Notes: generated from the sequence alone by a model not told the origin. A DNA stretch of 18,341 bases from Cellvibrionaceae bacterium (GCA_030597965.1 JAUVQU010000022.1:1-18341), one strand, 5' to 3'; positions 6,769 through 14,502 are shown, counted from the stretch's first letter. Numbers and translations: made by a program.

Positions 6769-8025
6769 TTATGCGAGCATCATTTTTACTTTTTTCAAAC
6801 CTTCGAAAAGCGCATCCACTTCTTCCAAGGTGTTATATATAGAGAAGGAAGCGCGGGCCGTACCCGGCACCCCCAAGCGTCCCATCAATGGTTCAGCACA
6901 GTGGTGGCCGGTACGAATCGCGATACCTTGGCGATCCAACAGGAAACCAATATCAGCAGGATGACCCTCTTCCATTACGAAACTCAATACACCGGTTTTA
7001 TTTTTAGCCCGCCCAATAATCGTCAATCCCTCAAAGGCTTCTGCCAACTCGGTAGCCCGCGCCATTAACGCCGCTTCATGAGCTTTAACACCCTCCATAT
7101 CAAGACTGGAGAACCAGCGAATCGCCTCACCCAAACCTATAACACCTGCAATATTTGGGGTTCCCGCTTCTAATCTGTACGGCAAGTGATTCCACTTTGC
7201 GTCTTCATAGGTCACTTCAGAAATCATCTCACCACCGGTCTGCCATACAGGCCATTCAGCCAACAACTCTTCACGACCCCAGAGCACGCCTATGCCGGTC
7301 GGACCAAATAATTTATGACCGGAAAACGCGTAAAAATCACAATCCAGAGCCTGAACATCTACCGGGCCATGGGCAATACCCTGCGCACCATCAATCAATA
7401 CCCAAGCGCCCACGGCTTTAGCCATTGGGATTAATTGCTCCAACGGATTGATCGTACCCAATGCATTGGATACTTGCGGCATAGCAACAAAACGCGTATT
7501 GGCATTCATCAGCGCTTCAAATGCCGCCACATCCAACTCACCCGCATCATTAATAGGCGCTACTTTCAGGCTCGCACCAGAGCGCTTACAGGCCTGCTGC
7601 CAAGTCACTATATTGGCGTGGTGCTCCATCTGAGTGACCACCACCTCATCGGTAGGTTTAAGCATTTGCGCTAAACCATTGGCAACAATATTTATCGACT
7701 CGGTGGTACCACCCGTCCATATCACTTCGTTACGAGTTGCGGCATTAATAAAATCAGCCACCTGGTCACGCGCGCCTTCAAAGCGCGTCGTCGCCTCATC
7801 CGCCAACTGATGCGCACCACGGTGTACATTAGAGTTACAGGTCGTGTAGTAATCCACTAATGCATCAATCACGCACTGAGGCTTTTGTGTCGTAGCCGCA
7901 TTATCGAGATATACCAGAGGCTTACCATCAACTTCACGCGATAAAATCGGGAACTGAGCACGCACAGCATCGACATCAAATGTTTGCACCGCAGCGTCCT
8001 GTTTCAGATCCAATGAACTACTCAT
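6769..8025 (-). CDS. sufS: Cysteine desulfurase SufS (group II)
   Basis: A 418-residue PLP enzyme that removes sulfur from cysteine as a persulfide for SufE. The PLP lysine is K238 (FSGHKLFGP) and the catalytic cysteine C376 (RTGHHCAEP), each offset by 12 from E. coli SufS K226 and C364. The RTGHHCA motif marks the group II (SufS/CsdA) type, unlike the IscS-type enzyme in the same operon. I start it at ATG 8025 (MSSSLDLKQD): the reading frame stays open upstream to a GTG at 8073, but that stretch lies in the intergenic repeat and has no family similarity. No strong Shine-Dalgarno is visible, so the start is not fully settled. It is separated from sufD by 165 bases holding a large repeat, the longest gap inside the operon. 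Confidence 0.96.
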   Translation of the reverse strand: MSSSLDLKQDAAVQTFDVDAVRAQFPILSREVDGKPLVYLDNAATTQKPQCVIDALVDYYTTCNSNVHRGAHQLADEATTRFEGARDQVADFINAATRNEVIWTGGTTESINIVANGLAQMLKPTDEVVVTQMEHHANIVTWQQACKRSGASLKVAPINDAGELDVAAFEALMNANTRFVAMPQVSNALGTINPLEQLIPMAKAVGAWVLIDGAQGIAHGPVDVQALDCDFYAFSGHKLFGPTGIGVLWGREELLAEWPVWQTGGEMISEVTYEDAKWNHLPYRLEAGTPNIAGVIGLGEAIRWFSSLDMEGVKAHEAALMARATELAEAFEGLTIIGRAKNKTGVLSFVMEEGHPADIGFLLDRQGIAIRTGHHCAEPLMGRLGVPGTARASFSIYNTLEEVDALFEGLKKVKMMLA

Positions 8026-8053
8026 AACTATAAGGTGCCTCTGAAAATAGTAA

Positions 8054-8176
8054 TTTTTGCGCTCTGGCACCAAAAGTAGGCGCTCTGAAGCGAGGAAGCG
8101 CCGCGCACAACGAAGGGGGCATAGAGTTACTATGTGACCGAGTGAGCACGGAGCTAACGCAGCCAGAGTGTAAAAA
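8054..8176. repeat. Nested-hairpin dispersed repeat, copy 2 (sufD-sufS gap)
   Basis: The outer stem is 8054-8068 with 8162-8176 (TTTTTGCGCTCTGGC against GCCAGAGTGTAAAAA, 15 pairs counting two G-T). The middle stem is AGCGCCG (8097-8103) with CGGAGCT (8149-8155), one mismatch, then a C-A mismatch and GC with GC. The inner hairpin is CATAG (8120-8124) with CTATG (8130-8134), followed by TGACCGAGTGAG. Between the outer and middle 5' arms lies an extra 28 bases that share GGCACCAAAAGTAGGC with the sufT-sufE element. An alternative GGCGCT/AGCGCC pairing (8080-8085, 8097-8102) could compete with the middle stem. Confidence 0.75.
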
Positions 8177-8190
8177 GTGCATTTTCATAG

Positions 8191-9447
8191 TCACCCGACT
8201 TCCATTTGTGCGAAACGCGCCTTCAACTGCGGGCGCAACCACTCAGCCAATACCTGGTTAGGCATCTGCTCAACCAGCTCATTAATAAAACCGAAATTCA
8301 ACATAACCTGCGCCTGACTGCGACTTAAACCACGAGACTGCATGTAATACAGGGCTTTTTTATCCAGCTCTGCAATGGTTGCTCCGTGTGCGCAACGCAC
8401 ATCGTCGGCGTAAATCTCCAATTCCGGCTTGGTGTTAATCTCCGCCGTACGAGACATCAACAAGTTGCGATTATTCAATTCAGCCAGTGTTTTCTGTGCG
8501 TTGCGGTGAATATGGATACGGCCGTTAAACACCACCTTGGCGTGATCAGCCACAATGCCACGTACATTTTCTTCTGTGGTACCGTGCGGCACGGCATGCT
8601 CAACCGTACTGTGCAGGTCAAATAACTCTTTTCCGTCCAGTAAATAAATCACATTCATTTTAGCAAAAGCGTGACTGCCCGCATGGGTCACATCCACATC
8701 GACACGCGACAATTTACTGCCAAAACCAATTAAGGTGCTGTTTAACTGGGCTTTTTCACCCAAGTTAAAGTGACTACCACCGATACTTAACGCCTCGTTC
8801 ACCTGCGTCGCAAAACGGTAATGCTCCAACTCTGCCTCTGCAGCCACATCATATTCTGCAAAGCCCGTATTATAACTCGCCTCATTGCCCAAGAACTGTT
8901 CAACAATGGCAACCTTTGAACGCTCAGCCAAGCGCACCAAGACACGTGTGTGTGCTTCTGCACCCTGCGTCAGCAGACTGACAATGCGGATAGGCTGCTC
9001 TATCTCTACCCCCTCCGCTACATCAATCAGTGCACCGTCAGTGGCCAGTACGTCATTCACCAATCCAAAGAGATGACGGTCGGGTTTGATATTGGAAAAA
9101 GCCGATAACGCCCAAGCCCGGGCACTATCATCCGCATCAACCAGGCGAGAAACAGTCAAACCCGCAGGTAGCTCACTGCTCGATTGAGCCGCATCAAATT
9201 CGCCATTAATGAAAACCAAATCGACGCTATTTAAATCATCAATGCTTTCAACCTGCACCGAAGCAGAAACCTCAGTGGATACAGTGACCTGATCAATGGC
9301 CCGTACCGGCGTGTACTTCCACGCTTCGGTTTTACGTGTTGGCACTTTGGCCTCGCGTAGCAATGCCAGCGATGCTTCACGTTTTGGTGACAACCAATCA
9401 CTCACGGTTTCAGCGCGAGTGACGGCACTTTCTAACCAGTTACTCAT
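8191..9447 (-). CDS. sufD: SufBCD scaffold subunit SufD
   Basis: A 418-residue beta-helix scaffold protein that pairs with SufB on a SufC dimer; the SufB-SufD interface is where the cluster is built. The conserved histidine used at that interface (H360 in E. coli) corresponds to H354 in YADDVRCAHGAT. The repeated beta-strand middle region (about 140-340) and a helical C-terminus with LNFGFINELVEQ are as expected. The start ATG 9447 overlaps the sufC stop as ATGA, with a GA-rich ribosome site inside sufC, so the two genes are probably translationally coupled. An in-frame upstream start at 9468 lies inside sufC and has no family support. Confidence 0.96.
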   Translation of the reverse strand: MSNWLESAVTRAETVSDWLSPKREASLALLREAKVPTRKTEAWKYTPVRAIDQVTVSTEVSASVQVESIDDLNSVDLVFINGEFDAAQSSSELPAGLTVSRLVDADDSARAWALSAFSNIKPDRHLFGLVNDVLATDGALIDVAEGVEIEQPIRIVSLLTQGAEAHTRVLVRLAERSKVAIVEQFLGNEASYNTGFAEYDVAAEAELEHYRFATQVNEALSIGGSHFNLGEKAQLNSTLIGFGSKLSRVDVDVTHAGSHAFAKMNVIYLLDGKELFDLHSTVEHAVPHGTTEENVRGIVADHAKVVFNGRIHIHRNAQKTLAELNNRNLLMSRTAEINTKPELEIYADDVRCAHGATIAELDKKALYYMQSRGLSRSQAQVMLNFGFINELVEQMPNQVLAEWLRPQLKARFAQMEVG

Positions 9448-10214
9448 GCTTCTTTCTCGGTCAACCAAGCATAACCCTGCTCTTCCAGCTCCAACGCCAG
9501 CGATGCATCACCGCTGCGTATAATTTTCCCATCGGCGAGTACGTGCACATAATCAGGCTTAATATAATCCAGCAAACGCTGGTAGTGAGTCACAATAATG
9601 AACGAACGATCCTCTGTGCGCTGACTGTTTACACCCTCGGCGACAACTTGCAGCGCATCGATATCCAAACCAGAATCCGACTCATCCAAAATGCAAAGTT
9701 TTGGCTGTAACAGCAACATTTGCATCAGTTCATTGCGCTTCTTTTCACCGCCAGAAAAGCCTTCGTTAACGCCGCGTTTCAAAAACGCCAACGGCAAATC
9801 CACTTGTTTACACGCCGCTTTTGCCAATCTTAAAAACTCTGCTGAACTCAATGATGTTTCACCGCGCGCTTCGCGCTGTGCATCTACTGAAGCCTTCATA
9901 AATTCGAGATTGCTAACACCGGGGATTTCCACCGGGTATTGGAAGGCTAAAAACAAACCCGCACGGGCACGCTCTTCCGCTTCCATCTCCAGCAGATCAA
10001 CACCATCCAAGGTCGCCGAACCACTTTGCACTTCATAACCTTCACGACCAGACAATACATAGCCCAGAGTGGATTTACCGGCACCGTTAGGCCCCATAAT
10101 GGCGTGTACTTCACCCGGCTTAACTTCCAGACTCAACCCTTTGAGAATACTTTTTTCTTCTACCTTGGCGCTCAGGTTGTCGATTTTTAACAATACTTTT
10201 TCAGATGACATCAT
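9444..10214 (-). CDS. sufC: SufBCD ATPase subunit SufC
   Basis: A 256-residue soluble ABC-type ATPase that drives conformational change in the SufBCD scaffold. Walker A is GPNGAGKST at 41-49, the Q-loop is FQYP at about 91, the ABC signature is FSGGEKKR at 153-160, Walker B with the SufC-typical ending is LCILDESDSGLD at 173-184, and the switch histidine is H210 (VTHYQR). All ATPase elements are intact and there are no membrane segments. The start may be ATG 10214 or the adjoining ATG 10211; a weak GAGAG ribosome site lies upstream. It is 46 bases downstream of sufB and overlaps sufD by four bases. Confidence 0.97.
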   Translation of the reverse strand: MMSSEKVLLKIDNLSAKVEEKSILKGLSLEVKPGEVHAIMGPNGAGKSTLGYVLSGREGYEVQSGSATLDGVDLLEMEAEERARAGLFLAFQYPVEIPGVSNLEFMKASVDAQREARGETSLSSAEFLRLAKAACKQVDLPLAFLKRGVNEGFSGGEKKRNELMQMLLLQPKLCILDESDSGLDIDALQVVAEGVNSQRTEDRSFIIVTHYQRLLDYIKPDYVHVLADGKIIRSGDASLALELEEQGYAWLTEKEA

Positions 10215-10260
10215 CGTCTCTCAATTCAACAAATATTTAAGCCAGCGTCATTGCCCGCGG

Positions 10261-11697
10261 TTAACCCACCGAGCCTTCCAGGCTGATTTCTAATAGCTTG
10301 CCCGCTTCAACGGCAAACTCCATCGGTAACTCTTTGAAAACTTCTTTACAGAAACCATTCACGATCATAGACACTGCTTTTTCCGGATCCAGGCCACGCT
10401 GCTGACACAGAAACATCTGATCATCACTCACCTTTGAGGTAGTGGCTTCGTGCTCAACTATGGCGGTTGGGTTCTTACTTTCCACATAAGGGAAGGTATG
10501 TGCACCGCACTTATCGCCAATTAATAAGGAGTCACACTGGGTAAAATTACGTGCGCCCTCCGCACCTGGGTTCATGCGCACCAGGCCACGGTAACTGTTG
10601 TTACTGCGCCCGGCCGAAATACCCTTAGAAATAATGGTCGACCTGGTGTTTTTACCTATGTGAATCATCTTGGTGCCGGTATCAGCCTGCTGAGCACCGC
10701 GCATTAATGCCACGGAATAAAACTCACCGATACTGTTGTCGCCTTTCAAAATGCAGCTAGGGTATTTCCACGTCACCGCCGAGCCGGTTTCTACCTGAGT
10801 CCAGGAAACCTTGGCGTCGGTATGACACACCGCTCGCTTGGTCACAAAGTTGTAAATTCCGCCCTTACCGTTCTCGTCCCCTGGGTACCAGTTTTGTACC
10901 GTCGAGTATTTGACCTCTGCGCCATCAAGCACCACCAACTCAACAACCGCTGCATGCAGCTGATTTTCATCGCGCTGCGGTGCAGTACAACCTTCCAGGT
11001 AACTCACATGGCTGCCTTCATCGGCAATAATCAAGGTGCGCTCAAACTGGCCGGTGTTTTGTTCATTGATGCGAAAATAAGTCGACAACTCCATTGGGCA
11101 GCGCGTGCCTTTAGGAATATAAACAAACGAACCATCGGTAAATACCGCACAGTTAAGCGTGGCAAAAAAGTTATCTTTCATCGGCACAACGGTACTGAGG
11201 TACTTCTTCACCAACTCTGGGTACTTTTTTATCGCCTCAGAAATTGGGCAGAAAATAACACCCGCTTCTTCTAACTTGTCGCGGAAGGTTGTCACCACCG
11301 ATACCGAATCGAATACCGCATCAACAGCAACACCCGCGAGCATTTGCTGCTCGATCAATGGAATACCTAGCTTTTCATAGGTACGCAGTAACTCTGGATC
11401 CACCTCATCCAAGGACTTTGGCTTATCGGCCATGCTTTTAGGGGCCGAGTAATAGGAGATCGCCTGGTAATCAATCTTCTGGTAATCGACATGCGCCCAC
11501 TCTGGCTCTACCATTTCCTGCCAGGCAGCAAAGGCCTTCAAGCGCCAATCAAGCATCCACTCTGGCTCTTCTTTCATGGCCGAAATACGACGAATCACAT
11601 CTTCGTTTAAACCCGGATCAAAGGTTTCCGACTCAATATCAGAAACAAAGCCGGCTTCGTATTCGCGCTCTAGTACCTTATCAATTTGTTCTGTCAT
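10261..11697 (-). CDS. sufB: SufBCD scaffold subunit SufB
   Basis: A 478-residue scaffold protein that accepts sulfur from SufE and holds the nascent cluster with SufD. The C-terminal region ends FAVEAGKLLEISLEGSVG, typical of SufB. With a constant offset of 17 to E. coli SufB (495 residues), the key cysteine C405 corresponds to C388 (NFTQCDSLLIG) and E434 to E417 (IVEHEATTSK). The N-terminus (EYEAGFVSDIESETF, residues 12-26) is also typical. The start ATG 11697 gives normal family length; its ribosome site is only purine-rich. It follows iscS by 26 bases. In this operon sufB comes directly after an IscS-type gene, at the place where iscU lies in E. coli. Confidence 0.97.
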   Translation of the reverse strand: MTEQIDKVLEREYEAGFVSDIESETFDPGLNEDVIRRISAMKEEPEWMLDWRLKAFAAWQEMVEPEWAHVDYQKIDYQAISYYSAPKSMADKPKSLDEVDPELLRTYEKLGIPLIEQQMLAGVAVDAVFDSVSVVTTFRDKLEEAGVIFCPISEAIKKYPELVKKYLSTVVPMKDNFFATLNCAVFTDGSFVYIPKGTRCPMELSTYFRINEQNTGQFERTLIIADEGSHVSYLEGCTAPQRDENQLHAAVVELVVLDGAEVKYSTVQNWYPGDENGKGGIYNFVTKRAVCHTDAKVSWTQVETGSAVTWKYPSCILKGDNSIGEFYSVALMRGAQQADTGTKMIHIGKNTRSTIISKGISAGRSNNSYRGLVRMNPGAEGARNFTQCDSLLIGDKCGAHTFPYVESKNPTAIVEHEATTSKVSDDQMFLCQQRGLDPEKAVSMIVNGFCKEVFKELPMEFAVEAGKLLEISLEGSVG

Positions 11698-11723
11698 CTT
11701 ACTAACTTCTCATCACTTGATGA

Positions 11724-12923
11724 TTAGGCCGCCTGCAACTGGCTGACGGTTTTTCGTATATGTTCTATCGCTCGCTCAACATCCTCAGCGCTGGTATAAC
11801 GCCCCAGAGAAAATCGAACAGAGCCATGTGCATCACTGTCACTCAATCCCATCGCCCTAAGCACATACGATGGTTCCATACTGGCGGATGTACAGGCCGA
11901 GCCTGAAGACACAGCCAGCTCACGCAACGAGAGCAATAAGGTCTCACCATCGACACCCGCAAAGCAGACATTCAAATGGTTGGGGGTCACCCGCTCTACC
12001 GGGCCATTGCGCTTAACATTCGGCAAATCCGCAATACCCTGCCAGAGTCGGTCACGTAAACCCGCAATACGCTGAGTTTCATCGTCCAGGCCAGCTAACG
12101 CCAATTCAGCCGCCGCACCCATTCCCACTAATTGGTGGGTAGGCAATGTACCCGAGCGCATACCACGCTCATGACCACCGCCATGAATAATTGGCTCCAA
12201 CTGCTTTTGAATCTGACGGCGAACATAGAGCGCGCCCACACCTTTGGGACCATAAAACTTATGCGCTGAAAGACTCAGTAAATCAGCCTGTAAGGCTTCA
12301 ACATTTACTTCAATCTTGCCCGCAGCCTGCGCAGCATCAACGTGTAATAACACATTGTTCTCGCGGCAAAGCTGACCAATCTCTGCTATGGGGTTAATAG
12401 AACCCACCTCGTTGTTTACCTGCATCAAACTGACCAGGCGCGTGTTATCACGCAATGCATCAGACACCTGCTGCGCCGTCACAATACCCTCGGCACTGGG
12501 TACCAACCAAGTCACCTCAACACCGTGAGACTCCAACCACTTGGCAGGGTCAATGACCGCTTTATGCTCAACAACCGAAGTAATCAAGTGGCCACTGTAG
12601 CGCACGACCCTATTTACTGGGGAAGTGTTTATTGATGACGTCTCTATCGATGCTGCCGCGGCAAAAATACCTTTCAATGCTAAATTATTCGATTCTGTTG
12701 CTCCGCTGGTCCACACCACTTCGCGGGGATCACAATGCAACAAATTGGCTACCTGCCTACGTGCCATCTCCACTTTTTCTTCTGCCTGCCAACCATAAAA
12801 ATGGGAACGCGAAGCTGGATTGGCAAAGGTACCATCCATTGTCAGGCAAGCAGTCATCGCCTCGGCAACCTTTGGGTCGACAGGCGTCGTTGCTGCATAA
12901 TCTAAATAAATAGGGCCTGACAT
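11724..12923 (-). CDS. iscS: IscS-type cysteine desulfurase (group I) without an IscU-docking tail
   Basis: A 399-residue PLP enzyme that forms persulfide from cysteine. The N-terminus MSGPIYLDYAATTPVDPKVA is IscS-like. The PLP lysine is K222 (SAHKFYGPKG) and the catalytic cysteine C344 is in the flexible loop SSGSACTSASMEPS, the group I signature. Two differences from E. coli IscS stand out. The protein ends about two residues after the helix ERAIEHIRKTVSQLQ, so the roughly 20-residue C-terminal tail that contacts IscU is absent. There is also an insertion of about 16 residues around 87-108 (with SIETSSINTSPVN). I chose ATG 12923, with AGAGG seven bases upstream; a TTG at 12953 would overlap iscR and lacks support. 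It lies 22 bases after iscR. NifS-like is an alternative name. Confidence 0.94.
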   Translation of the reverse strand: MSGPIYLDYAATTPVDPKVAEAMTACLTMDGTFANPASRSHFYGWQAEEKVEMARRQVANLLHCDPREVVWTSGATESNNLALKGIFAAAASIETSSINTSPVNRVVRYSGHLITSVVEHKAVIDPAKWLESHGVEVTWLVPSAEGIVTAQQVSDALRDNTRLVSLMQVNNEVGSINPIAEIGQLCRENNVLLHVDAAQAAGKIEVNVEALQADLLSLSAHKFYGPKGVGALYVRRQIQKQLEPIIHGGGHERGMRSGTLPTHQLVGMGAAAELALAGLDDETQRIAGLRDRLWQGIADLPNVKRNGPVERVTPNHLNVCFAGVDGETLLLSLRELAVSSGSACTSASMEPSYVLRAMGLSDSDAHGSVRFSLGRYTSAEDVERAIEHIRKTVSQLQAA

Positions 12924-12945
12924 CAATAAACCTCTAAAAGCTAAT

Positions 12946-13434
12946 TCACTCAACCACTACTGACGCTGGAATAATGTTTTCCAAGCCGGTATTTTGCTGG
13001 CGGAAATCCTGACGTTCAGACACAGCCTTAACATCATTGCGCTCAACCAAACTGGCCAAGCTGATGCCACTCAGAAAATCGTGTATCTGATCGCTCAAAT
13101 CGCACCACAAATAGTGTGTTAAACACACTTCACCCTGCTGACAACTACTATTTCCACCGCAATTAGTCGCATCAATCGACTCATTCACAGCATCAACAAT
13201 CTCAGCCACAAAAATTTCACTCGTACTGCGGCTCAATCGATAGCCACCGCCCGGCCCGCGCACACTGCTCACCAACTCACGCTGACGCAACTTGGAAAAC
13301 AACTGCTCCAAATAGGACAGGGATATTTCCTGTCGCTTTGATATCCCCGCTAAGCTAATTGGCCCCTGATGACTGTGCAGAGCCAAATCCAACATAGCGG
13401 TAACGGCGTAGCGACCTTTTGTAGTAAGACGCAT
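12946..13434 (-). CDS. iscR: Iron-sulfur cluster assembly transcriptional regulator IscR
   Basis: A 162-residue Rrf2-family DNA-binding protein, the same length as E. coli IscR. The winged helix is N-terminal (MRLTTKGRYAVTAMLDLALH; recognition region SLSYLEQLFSKLR, then the wing VRGPGGGYRL at 58-67). The 2Fe-2S ligands C92, C98, C104 and H107 are at exactly the E. coli positions, so it should sense cluster status. In E. coli the holo form represses the isc promoter through type 1 sites and the apo form acts at type 2 sites. It is the first gene of the suf operon here, downstream of its own promoter with two abutting type 1-like sites, so autorepression is likely. The start ATG 13434 has GGAA seven bases upstream. 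It is complete. Confidence 0.97.
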   Translation of the reverse strand: MRLTTKGRYAVTAMLDLALHSHQGPISLAGISKRQEISLSYLEQLFSKLRQRELVSSVRGPGGGYRLSRSTSEIFVAEIVDAVNESIDATNCGGNSSCQQGEVCLTHYLWCDLSDQIHDFLSGISLASLVERNDVKAVSERQDFRQQNTGLENIIPASVVVE

Positions 13435-13479
13435 ATTCTTGTTCCATGATTTTACAAGGTATGATTTCTCAGGGTGCGC

Positions 13480-13508
13480 ATTATGCTAAAACCCAGTATT
13501 CTTATCAA
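13480..13508 (-). promoter_or_regulatory. Sigma70 promoter of the iscR-suf operon
   Basis: On the minus strand, -35 TTGATA (13508-13503) and -10 CATAAT (13485-13480) are separated by exactly 17 bases. Transcription should begin near 13473, giving a leader of about 40 bases before the iscR ATG. The -35 and most of the spacer lie inside the second IscR-like site, and the first site abuts it upstream, which fits repression by polymerase exclusion. Confidence 0.85.
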
Positions 13509-13512
13509 GTAT
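13488..13512 (-). promoter_or_regulatory. Second IscR type 1-like operator, overlapping the -35 box
   Basis: Reading on the minus strand from 13512, ATACTTGA starts a 25-base stretch that agrees with the E. coli IscR type 1 consensus, as I remember it, at about 18 of 25 positions. It abuts the better site at 13513-13537 without a gap. The left half is good and the right half (CTGGGTTTT) is degenerate. Tandem type 1 sites at an iscR promoter are known in E. coli. Confidence 0.6.
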
Positions 13513-13537
13513 ATACCCCAGTAAAATAGTTGGGTAT
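13513..13537 (-). promoter_or_regulatory. IscR type 1-like operator upstream of the iscR promoter
   Basis: Reading on the minus strand from 13537, an imperfect 25-base palindrome begins ATACCCAACT, has an AT-rich centre and ends CTGGGGTAT. It agrees with the E. coli IscR type 1 consensus, as I remember it, at 22 of 25 positions. It sits directly upstream of the -35 box of the iscR promoter, as expected for autoregulation by 2Fe-2S IscR. Confidence 0.82.
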
Positions 13538-13640
13538 TAATTTTAAAAACTAAACCTTCTTTATCTGGCTATATTTTGACTTTCGCTGCACGGGACCGGA
13601 ATCGACCAAAACAACCCATCACCCCACAAGTCGCATGCTA

Positions 13641-14450
13641 TTAAGCCTTTAAAGCCTCTATCTGGGCTTCTAATTCAGCGACCTTTTTATCTGACTGGCA
13701 AACGTAATTCTGGGTGGCCGTCAACACACCCCGCAAGATATTTAACTCCATCTCATCCATTCGCACCCGCGCATACAAACGACGCAGACGAGTCATGGTC
13801 TGGCGAGGATTACCCGGCTGCAAAAAGTCCAAACGCTCCAGTGTTTCTTGCAGGTGGGTAAAATAATGCTCTTGAGCGGCACTGGTCGCTGGCGGCATAT
13901 CCCAGTCATCAAATACTGGCAACTGCCCTTCCTGCGAGGCCAAATAGGCCATGCGCAGCTCATAGCTCAGCACCTGTACGGCGCAACCTAGGTTTAATGA
14001 GCTGTAGTCAGGGTTCGATGGGATGTGTACGTGATAGTTACAAACCTGCAGCTCTTCGTTGGTCATACCGCGATCTTCACGGCCAAAAACGATCGCCACC
14101 TGGTGACCAGTAGGTTCTTTCCCGCCGATTTCAGAGACTGCGCGCTCACCGCACTCACGCGGTGTGACCAGAGGCCATGGAATACGACGACCTCTGGCAC
14201 TGGTGCCCACAACTAAAGAGCAATCGGCAACGGCTTCTTCTAAAGAGCTCACTACAACAGCGGTCTCCAATACATCCTTGGCACTCGCGGCGCGCCATGA
14301 GGCCTCGTTGGCAGGGTATTGCTGAGGATCCACCAAATAAAGGCGCGAAAGCCCCATATTCTTCATCGCGCGGGCAGCGGCACCAATATTGCCTGGGTGA
14401 GAAGTGTTCACTAGCACGATACGAACGTTATCCAATGCAGTCGCTGTCAT
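13641..14450 (-). CDS. trmJ: tRNA (cytidine/uridine-32-2'-O)-methyltransferase TrmJ
   Basis: A 269-residue SPOUT methyltransferase that 2'-O-methylates position 32 in the anticodon loop of several tRNAs. The RNA-binding/catalytic motif is VNTSHPGNIGAAARAMKNMG (14-33), and the trefoil-knot SAM pocket is formed by IVFGREDRGMTNEE (120-133) and IPSNPDYSSLNLGCAVQVLS (143-162). The C-terminal helical extension is somewhat longer than in E. coli (246 residues). The start ATG 14450 has AGGA seven bases upstream. It is divergent from suhB and upstream of iscR, the same neighbourhood as in E. coli (suhB-trmJ-iscR). A CTTTAAAG palindrome lies at its stop, but no clear terminator follows before the iscR promoter. 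Confidence 0.95.
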   Translation of the reverse strand: MTATALDNVRIVLVNTSHPGNIGAAARAMKNMGLSRLYLVDPQQYPANEASWRAASAKDVLETAVVVSSLEEAVADCSLVVGTSARGRRIPWPLVTPRECGERAVSEIGGKEPTGHQVAIVFGREDRGMTNEELQVCNYHVHIPSNPDYSSLNLGCAVQVLSYELRMAYLASQEGQLPVFDDWDMPPATSAAQEHYFTHLQETLERLDFLQPGNPRQTMTRLRRLYARVRMDEMELNILRGVLTATQNYVCQSDKKVAELEAQIEALKA

Positions 14451-14502
14451 AAGGGGTCCTGAGAGAGCGGAAATCTTAAGACTCCAGCCCCTACTATTCT
14501 AT

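Noticed and set aside
8026..8073. Open frame extending sufS upstream to a GTG
   Set aside because: The added 16 residues are read from the intergenic repeat, have no resemblance to SufS N-termini and begin at a GTG without a ribosome site.
8018..8242. 74-codon open frame across the sufD-sufS gap
   Set aside because: It is read through the palindromic repeat and the sufD C-terminus in another frame. Its low-similarity, Arg/Ser/Ala-rich composition and lack of a ribosome site argue against a gene.
10822..11274. 150-codon open frame on the plus strand inside sufB
   Set aside because: Antisense to a conserved part of sufB, with no recognisable protein features.
5103..13537. The iscR-iscS-suf cluster as a novel system
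   Set aside because: All nine proteins belong to known families with intact key residues. What is unusual is the combination and location, not a new biochemical system.
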